Assembly: GCA_015058215.1 (NCBI GenBank)
Contig: SVCU01000014.1
Span: 1-55,361 of the forward strand
DNA length: 55,361 nt
Direction of reading: 5' to 3'
Origin: Clostridiales bacterium
Lineage (GTDB): Bacteria > Bacillota > Clostridia > Peptostreptococcales > Anaerovoracaceae
Below, in pieces: positions 23,527 through 31,527 of the stretch. The translations under genes were made by a program, and so were the position numbers. The number at the start of each line of letters is the position of its first letter. The first letter of the stretch is position 1. Under the pieces are notes generated by a model that was given only the letters and a program-made list of their open reading frames with translations, ran no database searches and was not told the DNA's origin.

Positions 23527-24555
23527 TCAGCCGGGATCCCGCTCCACCACCACCGCATGCGCCACGCCGGGGATGGATTCTCCCTGCTGGCTGCTGATGG
23601 TGGTCATGAGGGCTCCTGTGGACATGAGGAGTACCCGCCGGTATTTGCCCTGCAGCAGTTCTTTGTAGACCCGCCCCGCATAATAGGAGGCGGAGCAGCC
23701 GCAGCCGCTGCCGCCGCTGTGGGCATCCTGGAAGGGACCGTAGTAGACGGCCCCGCAGTCCTCATAGCGATCCTCCAGCCGATGGCCCTTTCTCAGCATC
23801 AGATCCCGGAAGATCTGACTCCCCACCTTCCCCAGATCCCCGGTAAGGATCCGGTCGTAATCCTGCGGCCCCCGGCCCGTATCTTCAAAATGGGTGCAGA
23901 GGGTATCCACCGCCGCCGGTGCCATGGCCGCCCCCATCTGGTGGGTATCGGTGATGCCCGGATCCACCACCTTCCCGACGGTCGCACAGGTAATGCGGGG
24001 CATCGGCAGATCATCTGCCGCCACCACGAAAGCTCCCGCCGCTGTGGCGGTCCACTGGGCTGCCGGCGGTCTCTGGTTGCCGTGCTCCAAAGGCATGCGG
24101 AACTGCCGCTCCGCCGTACAATAATGACTGGAAGCCGCCGCCAAAACCCTGCGGCAGTAACCGCCGTCCACCAGCACCGATGCCAGCAGCAGCCCCTCCG
24201 TCATGGTGGAGCAGGCACCGTAGATCCCCAGGTAGGGAATCTCCAGCTTCCGCGCCGCGAAGCCGGAGCTCATCAGCTGGTTCAGCAGATCGCCTGCCAG
24301 CATCACATCCACCTCTCCAAGGCTCAAATTCGCCCTTTGAACGGCGATCTCCGCCGCATTGGACAGCATTTCGCTTTCGGCCTTTTCCCAGGTCTCAAAG
24401 CCCATCCGGTCGTCCTCCAGGATGCGGTCGAACCAGGGAGCCTGGGGCCCTTTCCCCTCCTTTTCCCCTGCCACGGAGCCCGCGCCCAAAAGAACAGGGC
24501 CCGAGGGGAACCACAGGGTACGCCGGCCCCGTCTTCGTTCTTCTCGTTCTTTCAT
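23527..24555 (-). CDS. spoVAD: Stage V sporulation protein AD (SpoVAD)
   Basis: 342 residues from ATG 24555, which follows GAGGGAG and begins 8 bases after the spoVAC stop; a longer in-frame start would run into spoVAC. The fold is thiolase-like, as known for SpoVAD: GIYGACSTMTEGLLLAS has the cysteine in the nucleophile-elbow position, and HSGGSGCGCSASYYAG is near the C-terminus. SpoVAD binds dipicolinic acid at the spore inner membrane rather than catalysing a thiolase reaction. Conserved phrases such as FDRILEDDRMGFETWEKAE and VVDPGITDTHQMGAAMAPAA fit the family. Confidence 0.95.
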   Translation of the reverse strand: MKEREERRRGRRTLWFPSGPVLLGAGSVAGEKEGKGPQAPWFDRILEDDRMGFETWEKAESEMLSNAAEIAVQRANLSLGEVDVMLAGDLLNQLMSSGFAARKLEIPYLGIYGACSTMTEGLLLASVLVDGGYCRRVLAAASSHYCTAERQFRMPLEHGNQRPPAAQWTATAAGAFVVAADDLPMPRITCATVGKVVDPGITDTHQMGAAMAPAAVDTLCTHFEDTGRGPQDYDRILTGDLGKVGSQIFRDLMLRKGHRLEDRYEDCGAVYYGPFQDAHSGGSGCGCSASYYAGRVYKELLQGKYRRVLLMSTGALMTTISSQQGESIPGVAHAVVVERDPG

Positions 24556-24563
24556 TCTCTCCC

Positions 24564-25010
24564 TCACACGCGAAACCAATGGATCAGACCGGCGACCACG
24601 CTGACCGCAAGGCCGCACACCAGCACCGGTCCTGCCAGGCTGAACAATTTTGCGCCTACGCCAAGTACCGGACCTTCTTTCTTATATTCGATGGCCGGAG
24701 CCACCACGGAATTGGCAAACCCCGTAATGGGAACGATGCACCCGGCTCCGGCAAATTTGGCGATGGTATCGAACCAGCCCAGCCCGGTCAGTACCTGGGC
24801 CAGCAGGATCAGCGCAATGGTGGTCAGCATCCCCGCTGTCTTTTCATCGAAGCCGCCCTTCAGGAGAAACCCTTTGAACCAAGCCGCAGCGCAGCAGAGC
24901 AGCCCTCCGGTCAGAAAAGCCCGAAAGCCGTTCCTGAAATACCGGGGCTTCGGCGTGAACTCCTTTACATAGGCCTCATAAGCCCTGGCCTCTTCTTTCT
25001 TGCTGTTCAT
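24564..25010 (-). CDS. spoVAC: Stage V sporulation protein AC (SpoVAC)
   Basis: 148 residues from ATG 25010 (AAGGAGG is 7 bases upstream; a longer frame has no such site). A short cytoplasmic head (EYVKEFTPKPRY-like, here AYVKEFTPKPRYFRN) precedes four transmembrane helices, with GAGCIVPITGFANSVVAPAIEYKKEG typical of SpoVAC. It is a mechanosensitive-type channel subunit for dipicolinic acid. First gene of the operon. Upstream, GTATA about 18 bases before CATCAAG loosely resembles a forespore sigma-G/F promoter, but I rate that only as a guess. Confidence 0.95.
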   Translation of the reverse strand: MNSKKEEARAYEAYVKEFTPKPRYFRNGFRAFLTGGLLCCAAAWFKGFLLKGGFDEKTAGMLTTIALILLAQVLTGLGWFDTIAKFAGAGCIVPITGFANSVVAPAIEYKKEGPVLGVGAKLFSLAGPVLVCGLAVSVVAGLIHWFRV

Positions 25011-25027
25011 TTTCTCGCCTCCTTGTC

Positions 25028-25056
25028 TTGTCAGTATTCCCTTGATGTGATAAACT
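25028..25056 (+). promoter_or_regulatory. Promoter of the Cache-like lipoprotein gene
   Basis: TTGTCA (25028-25033), 17 nt and TAAACT (25051-25056) precede the plus-strand gene and overlap the divergent spoVAC control region. Confidence 0.5.
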
Positions 25057-25123
25057 ATTCTTGTATATACATTTGAAAAATGACGGGCTGTTTCCCGGAA
25101 ACGCCCTTTTAAGGAGATCATCC

Positions 25124-25786
25124 ATGAAAAAAATGCATCGCACCTTGCTTCTGCTTCTGGCTCTGGTGATGGCCCTCACCTTCACCGCCTGCCAGCCTCA
25201 GGAACCGGACGAGCCGGAAGTTCCCACCCTTCCCGACGCGCTGGTCACCCTTCGTGAGAACGTGACTCTGCTGGCCGGAAACGCCGCTTCTTCTCTGAGC
25301 CGCAATTCCTTCTCCACCTCTTATATGAATCTGCTGAATTCCGGCGAAGGCCGCGAATACAAAGAGTATGCCAACATCAAGGCCACTCTGGACCAGCTGG
25401 TACTGGAATACGGGGCTTACCAGATCTACATGCTCACCGACCTGGATGACGACCTGACCGCGCTGGAAGTCACCGCTGCCAGCAACACCGCAGGCTCCGC
25501 CCCCGTGGGCGAATGGCTGGAGCTCCACAAAGTGGACTACGCCATCAGCCAGGCGCAGCTGGGCACCCCGGCCGGCGATATGTTCGCCCGCCAGTGGGAT
25601 GACGGGATCCTCACCTGGACTGCCTACGCTCCCATCTACGATCTCTCCGGTTCCATCATCGCCGTGCTGGCCGTGGAATTCCCTTCGGATGTGATCGCAG
25701 AGTACCCGACCTGGAACCGCATGAGCGACCAGTGGAACGGTGTCACCGAACCTCCCGCACCCGCTGAAGAAACGGATGCAGAATAA
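25124..25786 (+). CDS. Small lipoprotein with Cache-like sensor domain
   Basis: 220 residues from ATG 25124 (AAGGAG 8 bases upstream). A signal peptide ends in a lipobox FTAC (residues 17-20), so the protein should be lipid-anchored outside the membrane. The body resembles one extracellular Cache/PAS-like sensor module: a long helix, then IYMLTDLDDDLTALEV, and WTAYAPIYDLSGSIIAVLAVEFP, which is typical of the last strands of such domains in chemoreceptors. No transmembrane signalling part is attached. It sits between spoVA and spoIIA on the opposite strand. The ligand and partner are unknown. Confidence 0.75.
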   Translation: MKKMHRTLLLLLALVMALTFTACQPQEPDEPEVPTLPDALVTLRENVTLLAGNAASSLSRNSFSTSYMNLLNSGEGREYKEYANIKATLDQLVLEYGAYQIYMLTDLDDDLTALEVTAASNTAGSAPVGEWLELHKVDYAISQAQLGTPAGDMFARQWDDGILTWTAYAPIYDLSGSIIAVLAVEFPSDVIAEYPTWNRMSDQWNGVTEPPAPAEETDAE

Positions 25787-25801
25787 CCGCAGCGAAAAAG
25801 G

Positions 25802-25845
25802 AAAGACCGCCCGGTCTCCGCAAGGAGCCCGCGGCGGTCTTTTTG
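25802..25845 (+). terminator. Terminator with branched stem
   Basis: AAAGACCGC (25802-25810) pairs with GCGGTCTTT (25834-25842) and continues into TT. An inner CTCC-GCAA-GGAG stem is also present. Confidence 0.85.
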
Positions 25846-25847
25846 AT

Positions 25848-25918
25848 GCCGGCGGCGTGCAGGCTTGATGCCGCCGGCGGATTGGGGGCCGGCGGCGCCG
25901 GGGTTTGCTGCCGCCGGC
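25848..25918. repeat. Duplicated GCCGGCGGC/GCCGCCGGC hairpin
   Basis: GCCGGCGGC occurs at 25848 and 25888, and its complement GCCGCCGGC at 25870 and 25910. They form two successive 9-bp hairpins of the same design, directly after the terminator and ending 5 bases from the sigF stop. Confidence 0.7.
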
Positions 25919-25922
25919 CGTC

Positions 25923-26687
25923 CTATTCCAGGGCCTCCCGCAGGGAGGCCAGGATCTTCTTTTCCAGCCGTGATACCTGCACCTGTGAAATCTGCAGCCG
26001 GTCTGCGATTTGCTGCTGAGTCATATCGCGAAAATACCGCAGCACAATGATTTGCCGCTCCCGCTGCTTCAGGGTGCTCATGACCCGGTTCAGATCCAGT
26101 TTCAAAGCCTGCCGTTCCTGTTCCTCCCGGTAATCTCCCTGTTCTTCTTCCTGGAAACGCTCCGGATCATCCAGACTTTCCTGCACACCCAGAGCCTCCT
26201 CCGCTGCCAGGATCTCCACCAGGTCTTCCCGGCGAAGCTGCAAAACCTCCGCCAGTTCGCTGATGCGGGGCGACCGCCCCAACCGGGCAGAAAGTGCCTC
26301 CCGCGCCCGTTTCAGGTCTCTCACCTGCTGCTTTTTCTGGCGGCTCATTTTCACCGCACCGTCATCCCGCAGGAAGCGGCGGATTTCCCCCAAAATCAGC
26401 GGAACTGCATAGGTGGAAAACATGACCCCATAAGAGAGATCGAAGCGATCGATAGCTTTCAGAAGCCCTATGTATCCCATCTGCAGCAAATCTTCCGTTT
26501 CCGTTCCCATTCCGGCAAACTTCTGCACCACACTGCGCACCAGTCCTCCGTTCCGCAGCACCAGGATCTCCCGGGCATCTTCCTCACCGGCCTGCGCCCT
26601 CCGGATCAGATCGTAGATCTGCCCCCGGCTGCCGGAAAAAGCGGCTGCCTCACCCTTGATGCAGCCGCCTTCCCGCTCAAACACCAT
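25923..26687 (-). CDS. sigF: RNA polymerase sigma-F factor
   Basis: 254 residues. Sigma-70 region 2 is seen in DLLQMGYIGLLKAIDRFDLSYGVMFSTYAVPLILGEIRRFLRD. Region 3 follows (LGRSPRISELAEVL), and region 4 has the helix-turn-helix LRYFRDMTQQQIADRLQISQVQVSRLEKKIL. Sigma-G is very similar, but this gene directly follows spoIIAB and overlaps it by 11 bases, which identifies it as sigma-F, the first forespore-specific factor. The first codons may be shorter than called; ATG 26687 is the start that gives coupling with spoIIAB. Confidence 0.95.
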   Translation of the reverse strand: MVFEREGGCIKGEAAAFSGSRGQIYDLIRRAQAGEEDAREILVLRNGGLVRSVVQKFAGMGTETEDLLQMGYIGLLKAIDRFDLSYGVMFSTYAVPLILGEIRRFLRDDGAVKMSRQKKQQVRDLKRAREALSARLGRSPRISELAEVLQLRREDLVEILAAEEALGVQESLDDPERFQEEEQGDYREEQERQALKLDLNRVMSTLKQRERQIIVLRYFRDMTQQQIADRLQISQVQVSRLEKKILASLREALE

Positions 26688-27108
26688 CGGGTATCTTCAC
26701 CAGGGTCACCCGGGTACCCTTGCCGGGTTTGGATTCCACCGTCACTTTATCCATGAAGCTCTCCATCACCGTAAACCCCATGCCGGAGCGTTCCTCACCG
26801 CCGGTGGTGAACAGAGGCTCCATGGCCTGTTTCACATCCGCGATCCCTTTTCCGAAGTCTTCCACTTCGAAGAGCAATCGCCCATCCTTGGCCCACTGGG
26901 CCCGCAGAATGATCTCACCATCCTCCTCCGGTCCGTATGCATGGATCACCGCATTGCTGACCGCCTCGGACACAGCGGTTTTGATCTCTGTCAGAGCCGC
27001 CATGGTGGGATCTGCCTGCGCCGCAAAGGCGGCAGCCACCGTTCGGGCCAGCCCCTCATTTTCCGAGCAGTTCCGCATCACAAGCTGGATCCTATTTTTC
27101 TCCTTCAT
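26677..27108 (-). CDS. spoIIAB: Anti-sigma-F factor SpoIIAB
   Basis: 143 residues with a GHKL-type serine kinase fold. AVSEAVSNAVIHAY is the N-box with the ATP/Mg asparagine, FEVEDFGKGI the G1 box, and TTGGEERSGMGFTVMESFMD the G2/lid region. It binds sigma-F and phosphorylates SpoIIAA. It overlaps spoIIAA by 17 bases and sigF by 11, so the three proteins are made in coupled amounts. Confidence 0.97.
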   Translation of the reverse strand: MKEKNRIQLVMRNCSENEGLARTVAAAFAAQADPTMAALTEIKTAVSEAVSNAVIHAYGPEEDGEIILRAQWAKDGRLLFEVEDFGKGIADVKQAMEPLFTTGGEERSGMGFTVMESFMDKVTVESKPGKGTRVTLVKIPDGV

Positions 27109-27475
27109 GCTCTTCTCCCCTTCTTTCTATTCTGCCCAGCTGCAAACGACGCAACAGCAGTTCCTTGCTGCTTTCTTCCCGCGCCAGAGTAAAGACGCCT
27201 GCCATTTCCAGGATCCGATGGATATACGGGCTGCAGTCCGTGATCCAAAGAGTTCCGCCGGCAGCGGATACCGTATTGTAGCGTCCCACCACAAGTCCGA
27301 TGCCTGCACTGTCCATAAAGGTCACATCCCGAAAGGACAGGACCAGGTTTTTCGCCCGAAAGGCTTCCATGGTGCGGTCGATCTCTTCCCGAAGCCCGGC
27401 TGCTTCGTGGTGATCCAGTTCGCCGGAAAGATCCGCAGCCAGGGTATCACCCATCATTGCAAAGTCTGCTTTCAT
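27092..27475 (-). CDS. spoIIAA: Anti-anti-sigma factor SpoIIAA
   Basis: 127 residues with a STAS domain. The phosphorylated serine lies in FMDSAGIGLVVGRY (near residue 56). SpoIIAA frees sigma-F by binding SpoIIAB when dephosphorylated. First gene of the operon, behind AAAGGGGG. A TATAAT-like element (minus strand, about 27500-27505) lies just upstream; a sigma-H promoter would be expected for this operon but I cannot place one with confidence. Confidence 0.97.
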   Translation of the reverse strand: MKADFAMMGDTLAADLSGELDHHEAAGLREEIDRTMEAFRAKNLVLSFRDVTFMDSAGIGLVVGRYNTVSAAGGTLWITDCSPYIHRILEMAGVFTLAREESSKELLLRRLQLGRIERRGEEHEGEK

Positions 27476-27663
27476 TGAAAAAGCCCCCTTTCATCCCCTA
27501 TTATAAGAGGCTGGCAGGAGCTTGTCCTTAGGAGCCTTTGCCGGCATTCCACGAGTTTTGTCGATGTGCCGCTTTACGCAGCTTGTTTCTTCATGCTATA
27601 ATAAATTGTTTAGCCCTGCGTTGCAGTTTACACCACAGTTTTCCGGAAAGGAGGGGCTCTGCC

Positions 27664-28671
27664 ATGAACAACTTCAAACACAAAGGCTACATCATCGCTC
27701 TGCTTCTCTTTACCGTTGCCTTTTTCCTATCCTCGTCGCCCGCCGTCACCGAGGCTGCGAGGGCTCTCTTCCAACCTGCGGAAAGCCGCCCCGTCAGCGG
27801 GGAACTCTCCGGCGAAACCGGCTCCGGCAGCGATACCGCAGCCCCAGATCCAAACGGATCCGGAATGCCTCAGCGCGATCCCGACGGTGTCCCCGAAGGC
27901 ACCGCCGCCACCGTCCCCGTTCTCATGTATCACGCCTTCACCGCCGGTTCCTACGCGCCCAGTGATCTTTACGTGACCCAGGCCCGTTTCCGCCAGCAGC
28001 TGCAGGCTCTTCAGTCCGCCGGCTACAGTTTCGTTACCTGCAAAGATCTGCAGAACTTCGTGAGCCGCGGCACCCCTCTGCCGCAGAACCCCATTCTGCT
28101 GACCTGCGATGACGGCTACCTGGATAACTATCTCTACGCCTACCCCGTGCTGCAGGAACTCAATGCCAGAATGACCATTTTCACCGTGGGTATCTCCATT
28201 GGGAAGGATACCTACCGCGACACAAGCCAGGCCATCAATCCCCATTTTTCCTTCGCACAAGCGGCGGAAATGTCCACCTCCGGCCTGGTGGAGATCGGCA
28301 GCCATACCTACGATATGCACCGCTGGCCCGCCCTGGAAACCGGCGAAGCACGCCACGGCATGGAACCTCTTTCCTCCGAAACCAAAGAAACATATCTGCC
28401 CTTTGCAGAATCCGACCTGCGCTATATGTACCAGCAGCTTTCTCTGGTACCCGGCTCCAACCGTACCATCCTGGCCTATCCGCAGGGTGCCAACCATCCC
28501 TGGGCGCAGGAAGCCGCCGCAAACTGCGGCATGACCCTCACCTGCACCACCCAGAAAGGCACCAACACCCTGGTGGTCGGTGACCCAAACACCCTGCTGA
28601 ACCTGAACCGCTACACCGTCACCGACGACCTGACCGGTGGCAAACTGCTGCAGCTTCTGACCGTTCAATAG
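27664..28671 (+). CDS. Polysaccharide deacetylase (NodB domain), membrane-anchored
   Basis: 335 residues from ATG 27664, which follows AAAGGAGG; a longer frame has no such site. An N-terminal hydrophobic segment (YIIALLLFTVAFFLSS) is a signal anchor or signal peptide. A Ser/Gly/Pro linker precedes the NodB domain: VPVLMYHAF, ILLTCDDGYLDNYLYAYPVL (the DD motif with catalytic Asp and metal Asp), IGSHTYDMH with the two metal histidines, and TILAYPQG. It should remove acetyl groups from peptidoglycan or another surface glycan. Monocistronic, with TATAAT at 27597-27602 and a terminator after the stop. Confidence 0.92.
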   Translation: MNNFKHKGYIIALLLFTVAFFLSSSPAVTEAARALFQPAESRPVSGELSGETGSGSDTAAPDPNGSGMPQRDPDGVPEGTAATVPVLMYHAFTAGSYAPSDLYVTQARFRQQLQALQSAGYSFVTCKDLQNFVSRGTPLPQNPILLTCDDGYLDNYLYAYPVLQELNARMTIFTVGISIGKDTYRDTSQAINPHFSFAQAAEMSTSGLVEIGSHTYDMHRWPALETGEARHGMEPLSSETKETYLPFAESDLRYMYQQLSLVPGSNRTILAYPQGANHPWAQEAAANCGMTLTCTTQKGTNTLVVGDPNTLLNLNRYTVTDDLTGGKLLQLLTVQ

Positions 28672-28673
28672 AA

Positions 28674-28706
28674 AAAGGAGAACTCCACAGAGTTCTCCTT
28701 TCTTTT
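28674..28706. terminator. Terminator between convergent genes
   Basis: AAAGGAGAACTC (28674-28685) pairs with GAGTTCTCCTTT (28690-28701), followed by CTTTT. Confidence 0.9.
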
Positions 28707-28733
28707 ATGGTTTTTTGATGCGGTTATACCGGA

Positions 28734-29879
28734 TCATTTCAGATTTTCCACCATGCGCACCGCGATCAGAAGCGCTTGTTCGCGAGTGGCATTGGCATAC
28801 CCGGTGGCTTCTTCTGCCGTTGTCAGGTTCTTGGGTGCAAATCGATTGCCCCCCACCCCGTTGATGATGCCGTTGGCCGCCATGAAGTATACACTGTCCT
28901 TTGCCCAATCGGAAATATCTTTGTCGTCTGCAAAGACTGCAGGCTTCTGATAGCGCAGTTCAAACTGGTTGTCCGTCGCCAAGGTCCAGCCGGGCATGGT
29001 CACGCGTTTGAAGACACGGGTCAGCATGGTCGCCATCTGTTCGCGATCCAAAATGGCATCCGGTTCGTACGTGTCCGCACCGGTACCGTTGGTAATGCCT
29101 GTATTGTAGGCTTTCAGGACTTCCAGATCGTTGGTATCTTTAAAGGGATTCGTTACGGCGGGCAGTGCTTTGGATGCGGACAGGGCTTCATATACTTTTA
29201 CCGCTACCGCAGCAAACTCTGCTCTGGTGATGTCTTTGGTCAGGTCTTTCCCTTTCAGACAATCGGGGATCAGGCCCAATTGGTCGGCCCGGCCCAGTTC
29301 TTCCTGTGCCCAGTCGGAGGCTTCGTAGCTCTGGTTACCGCCGGGAGCGCTTTCGCTGCCGGAGCCTTCCCCGCCGGGAGCATTCACTTCCAGGCGGCTG
29401 AGCCAGGTGGTTACAACAGTTTCGGTTGCAGCATCAAAGGGTTTAAACCCACCATCGATGGCATCGGAAGCCAGCAAAACGTCTTCTTCTGTCAGTACGT
29501 TCACCGCCGGTGCAAAAGGAGTTCCGCTCACATCCGAAAACAAGGTCTGTTCGGCTGCCGTTCCGCCGATCATACGCCAAATGATCACCGCACTCTGCCC
29601 CCGGGTCGCAATGCCGTTCGGATCAAAGGTTCCGGCGCTGCTGCCGGAAATCACACCGTTTGCCGCCAGGACGCCGATGGCTGTCTTCTGTGCCGGAGTA
29701 CAACCTTCAAGATCCGTAAAGGTCTGAACGCTTCCGGTGATGGACGGTTGGAATTTGTGATAGATCAGTTCTGCCAGTTCTGCACGGGTCAAAGGTTCCT
29801 CTGCCGCAAATGCCGATGCAGGAATCAAAATAAGACACAGTAACGCGACGAAAGCGATTGCAAAAACACGTTTCTTCAT
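28734..29879 (-). CDS. Secreted protein with S-layer homology (SLH) modules
   Basis: 381 residues from ATG 29879 (GGGAGG upstream). The signal peptide MKKRVFAIAFVALLCLILIP ends near SAFA-AEE. SLH-like repeats are spread along the chain: LTRAELAELIYHKF, FDPNGIATRGQSAVIIWRMIGG, ITRAEFAAVAVKVYEAL with FKDTNDLEVLKAYNTGITNG, and YEPDAILDREQMATMLTRVF. SLH modules bind pyruvylated wall polymer. A Gly/Ser/Glu linker lies near residue 170. There is no separate enzymatic domain, so it is probably a surface-layer-type or adhesion protein. A second SLH protein follows upstream on the same strand. Confidence 0.88.
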   Translation of the reverse strand: MKKRVFAIAFVALLCLILIPASAFAAEEPLTRAELAELIYHKFQPSITGSVQTFTDLEGCTPAQKTAIGVLAANGVISGSSAGTFDPNGIATRGQSAVIIWRMIGGTAAEQTLFSDVSGTPFAPAVNVLTEEDVLLASDAIDGGFKPFDAATETVVTTWLSRLEVNAPGGEGSGSESAPGGNQSYEASDWAQEELGRADQLGLIPDCLKGKDLTKDITRAEFAAVAVKVYEALSASKALPAVTNPFKDTNDLEVLKAYNTGITNGTGADTYEPDAILDREQMATMLTRVFKRVTMPGWTLATDNQFELRYQKPAVFADDKDISDWAKDSVYFMAANGIINGVGGNRFAPKNLTTAEEATGYANATREQALLIAVRMVENLK

Positions 29880-29995
29880 AACGGCTACCTCCCTTTTTTT
29901 TACTTTACCATATACCTCTCCCCGCATGCAAGAATTTTCCACTTCTTTTCCCTTATCGTGTTCTTGCAGCACGCGTCAAACCACCAAAAAGCAAA

Positions 29996-30028
29996 AGCAG
30001 AGAACCCTCTTTGGTTCTCTGCTTTCTG
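29996..30028 (-). terminator. Terminator after the second SLH gene
   Basis: AGCAGAGAACC (29996-30006) pairs with GGTTCTCTGCT (30013-30023). A-rich sequence at 29985-29995 gives a U-rich tail on the minus strand. Confidence 0.8.
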
Positions 30029-30036
30029 TTTCAGGT

Positions 30037-31290
30037 TTATTCCAAGCCCCAGGCACTAAAGGAAGCTTTCTTTCCTTTGTAGGTGATGGTAAATTGTCCT
30101 TTTCCGAAGCCATCCTTCATCAGCAGAAGGGTACCGTCCGCCTGTACGGAAGGGGTAAGGGCGCTGCCGGAGGCTGTGACCGTGTAGTCATTGATCCGCA
30201 CACCGTCGTAATACACATCCAATACATAATACGGGGTCGTGTTCTGTCCAAAGGAGATGCCGGGCAAAAGCGTCCAGTTCTTCCGGCTGATGGCAAATCC
30301 GCTGGCCGGAATGGGAATGTCAAAGGTCAGGCTTCGCTTGGTACGGCTGATGCTGCTATCGCCGTTTCCGTTATCGTGCTCAATAAAATTATAGTACAGC
30401 GCAATGAAAAAGGTTTCCTTTGCCGGAAACTCCACCGTAAAGGTACCATCACCGTTCTTGTAAACAGTACCGCTGCCGTCTTCCACTTCCACCTCATAAT
30501 CATCGAAAGGCTGGCCGTCCAAATAGGGAGTTACGATGTACGTTCCTGCACCGGTCCGGTAATGCCAATCCCAGGGCAGCATTTCGCCGTTGATCGCGAA
30601 GGTCACATTCACAGTATCGGGTTTTTCTGTGGATTCCTGCAGAACTGCCGGCGGTAAAATCGCCTGTTCGTATTCTGCCTGGATAAAGATCCCTTCCCGG
30701 ATGAGTTTTTCGGCCAGGGTCTGGCTGCTTCCCTTCTGCACCACATCCAGGGCACTGCAGCTGACGATGGTCACGTCACCGCGCAGGAAGGTCTTGGCAT
30801 TGGTATAGCGGCCGTCCGTCAGACCGATCTGATCGGAAAGGTCCCATGCCGCATCCCACTGGAAATCCGTATTACTGTCATACCCCAAAGAACGCAGCAC
30901 AAATGTCAGATACTGGGATGCCGTCACCGTTTCATTCCCGCCAAAGGTGGTGGCACTTGTTCCGTTGGTAAGACCGTTTTCGTAGGCATAACCCACATAG
31001 GGTTTTGCCCAGTCATCCACATCGGTAAAGGGAGTTTCCCAGCTTCCCTTCTTTGCTTCCGCATCCTTTCCCAGCAGGCGTACCAGCATGGTGACCGCCT
31101 CCTGACGGGTAGGAGCACGGTCCAGGTCGTAAACGGGTCTTCCGTAGGCATTGGTCCCCGTTCCGTTAAACAGGCCCAGTTCATAAAGGGTATCCGCGGC
31201 GGTTACCGCTTCCGCGCCGGCGGCAGATACTGCCGATCCGGCGGAAAGAATCATGACGAGAACGATCAAAATCCCAAGTACTTTTTTCAT
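30037..31290 (-). CDS. Secreted SLH-domain protein with beta-rich C-terminus
   Basis: 417 residues from ATG 31290 (AGAGGAAACAGGG upstream). The signal peptide MKKVLGILIVLVMILSAGSA is cleaved near VSAAG. N-terminal SLH-like modules occupy residues 25-190: LDRAPTRQEAVTMLVRLLGKD, FTDVDDWAKPYVGYAYENGL, TVTASQYLTFVLRSLGYD. The C-terminal 180 residues are beta-rich, with Ig-like/Big-like phrases (DDYEVEVEDGSGTVYKNGDGTF, INDYTVTASGSALTPS). The layout is that of a wall-anchored surface protein exposing one or two beta domains. Different from the neighbouring SLH protein in domain order, so not a simple duplication. Confidence 0.85.
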   Translation of the reverse strand: MKKVLGILIVLVMILSAGSAVSAAGAEAVTAADTLYELGLFNGTGTNAYGRPVYDLDRAPTRQEAVTMLVRLLGKDAEAKKGSWETPFTDVDDWAKPYVGYAYENGLTNGTSATTFGGNETVTASQYLTFVLRSLGYDSNTDFQWDAAWDLSDQIGLTDGRYTNAKTFLRGDVTIVSCSALDVVQKGSSQTLAEKLIREGIFIQAEYEQAILPPAVLQESTEKPDTVNVTFAINGEMLPWDWHYRTGAGTYIVTPYLDGQPFDDYEVEVEDGSGTVYKNGDGTFTVEFPAKETFFIALYYNFIEHDNGNGDSSISRTKRSLTFDIPIPASGFAISRKNWTLLPGISFGQNTTPYYVLDVYYDGVRINDYTVTASGSALTPSVQADGTLLLMKDGFGKGQFTITYKGKKASFSAWGLE

Positions 31291-31444
31291 CCCTGTTTCC
31301 TCTTTTCCTGTATTGTTCCGTGATGCAACGGAACTGTTGTCTTCAGTATAAGACATTTGGAGGGAATGTCAAATACATAAGCCTTGCTTTGCAGATTTTA
31401 GGCGAATCACGCGTTTCAAATTTGTAAAATAATGTAATTTTTTC

Positions 31445-31473
31445 TTGCGATATTTTCCATAATATGGTATCTT
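31445..31473 (+). promoter_or_regulatory. Probable promoter of the Rpn gene
   Basis: TTGCGA (31445-31450), 17 nt and TATCTT (31468-31473), within an AT-rich stretch. Confidence 0.5.
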
Positions 31474-31527
31474 TTATTTGCGCGCAAATACACCATCGTT
31501 CAAAAGGGAAATTGAGAGGATTTAAAA

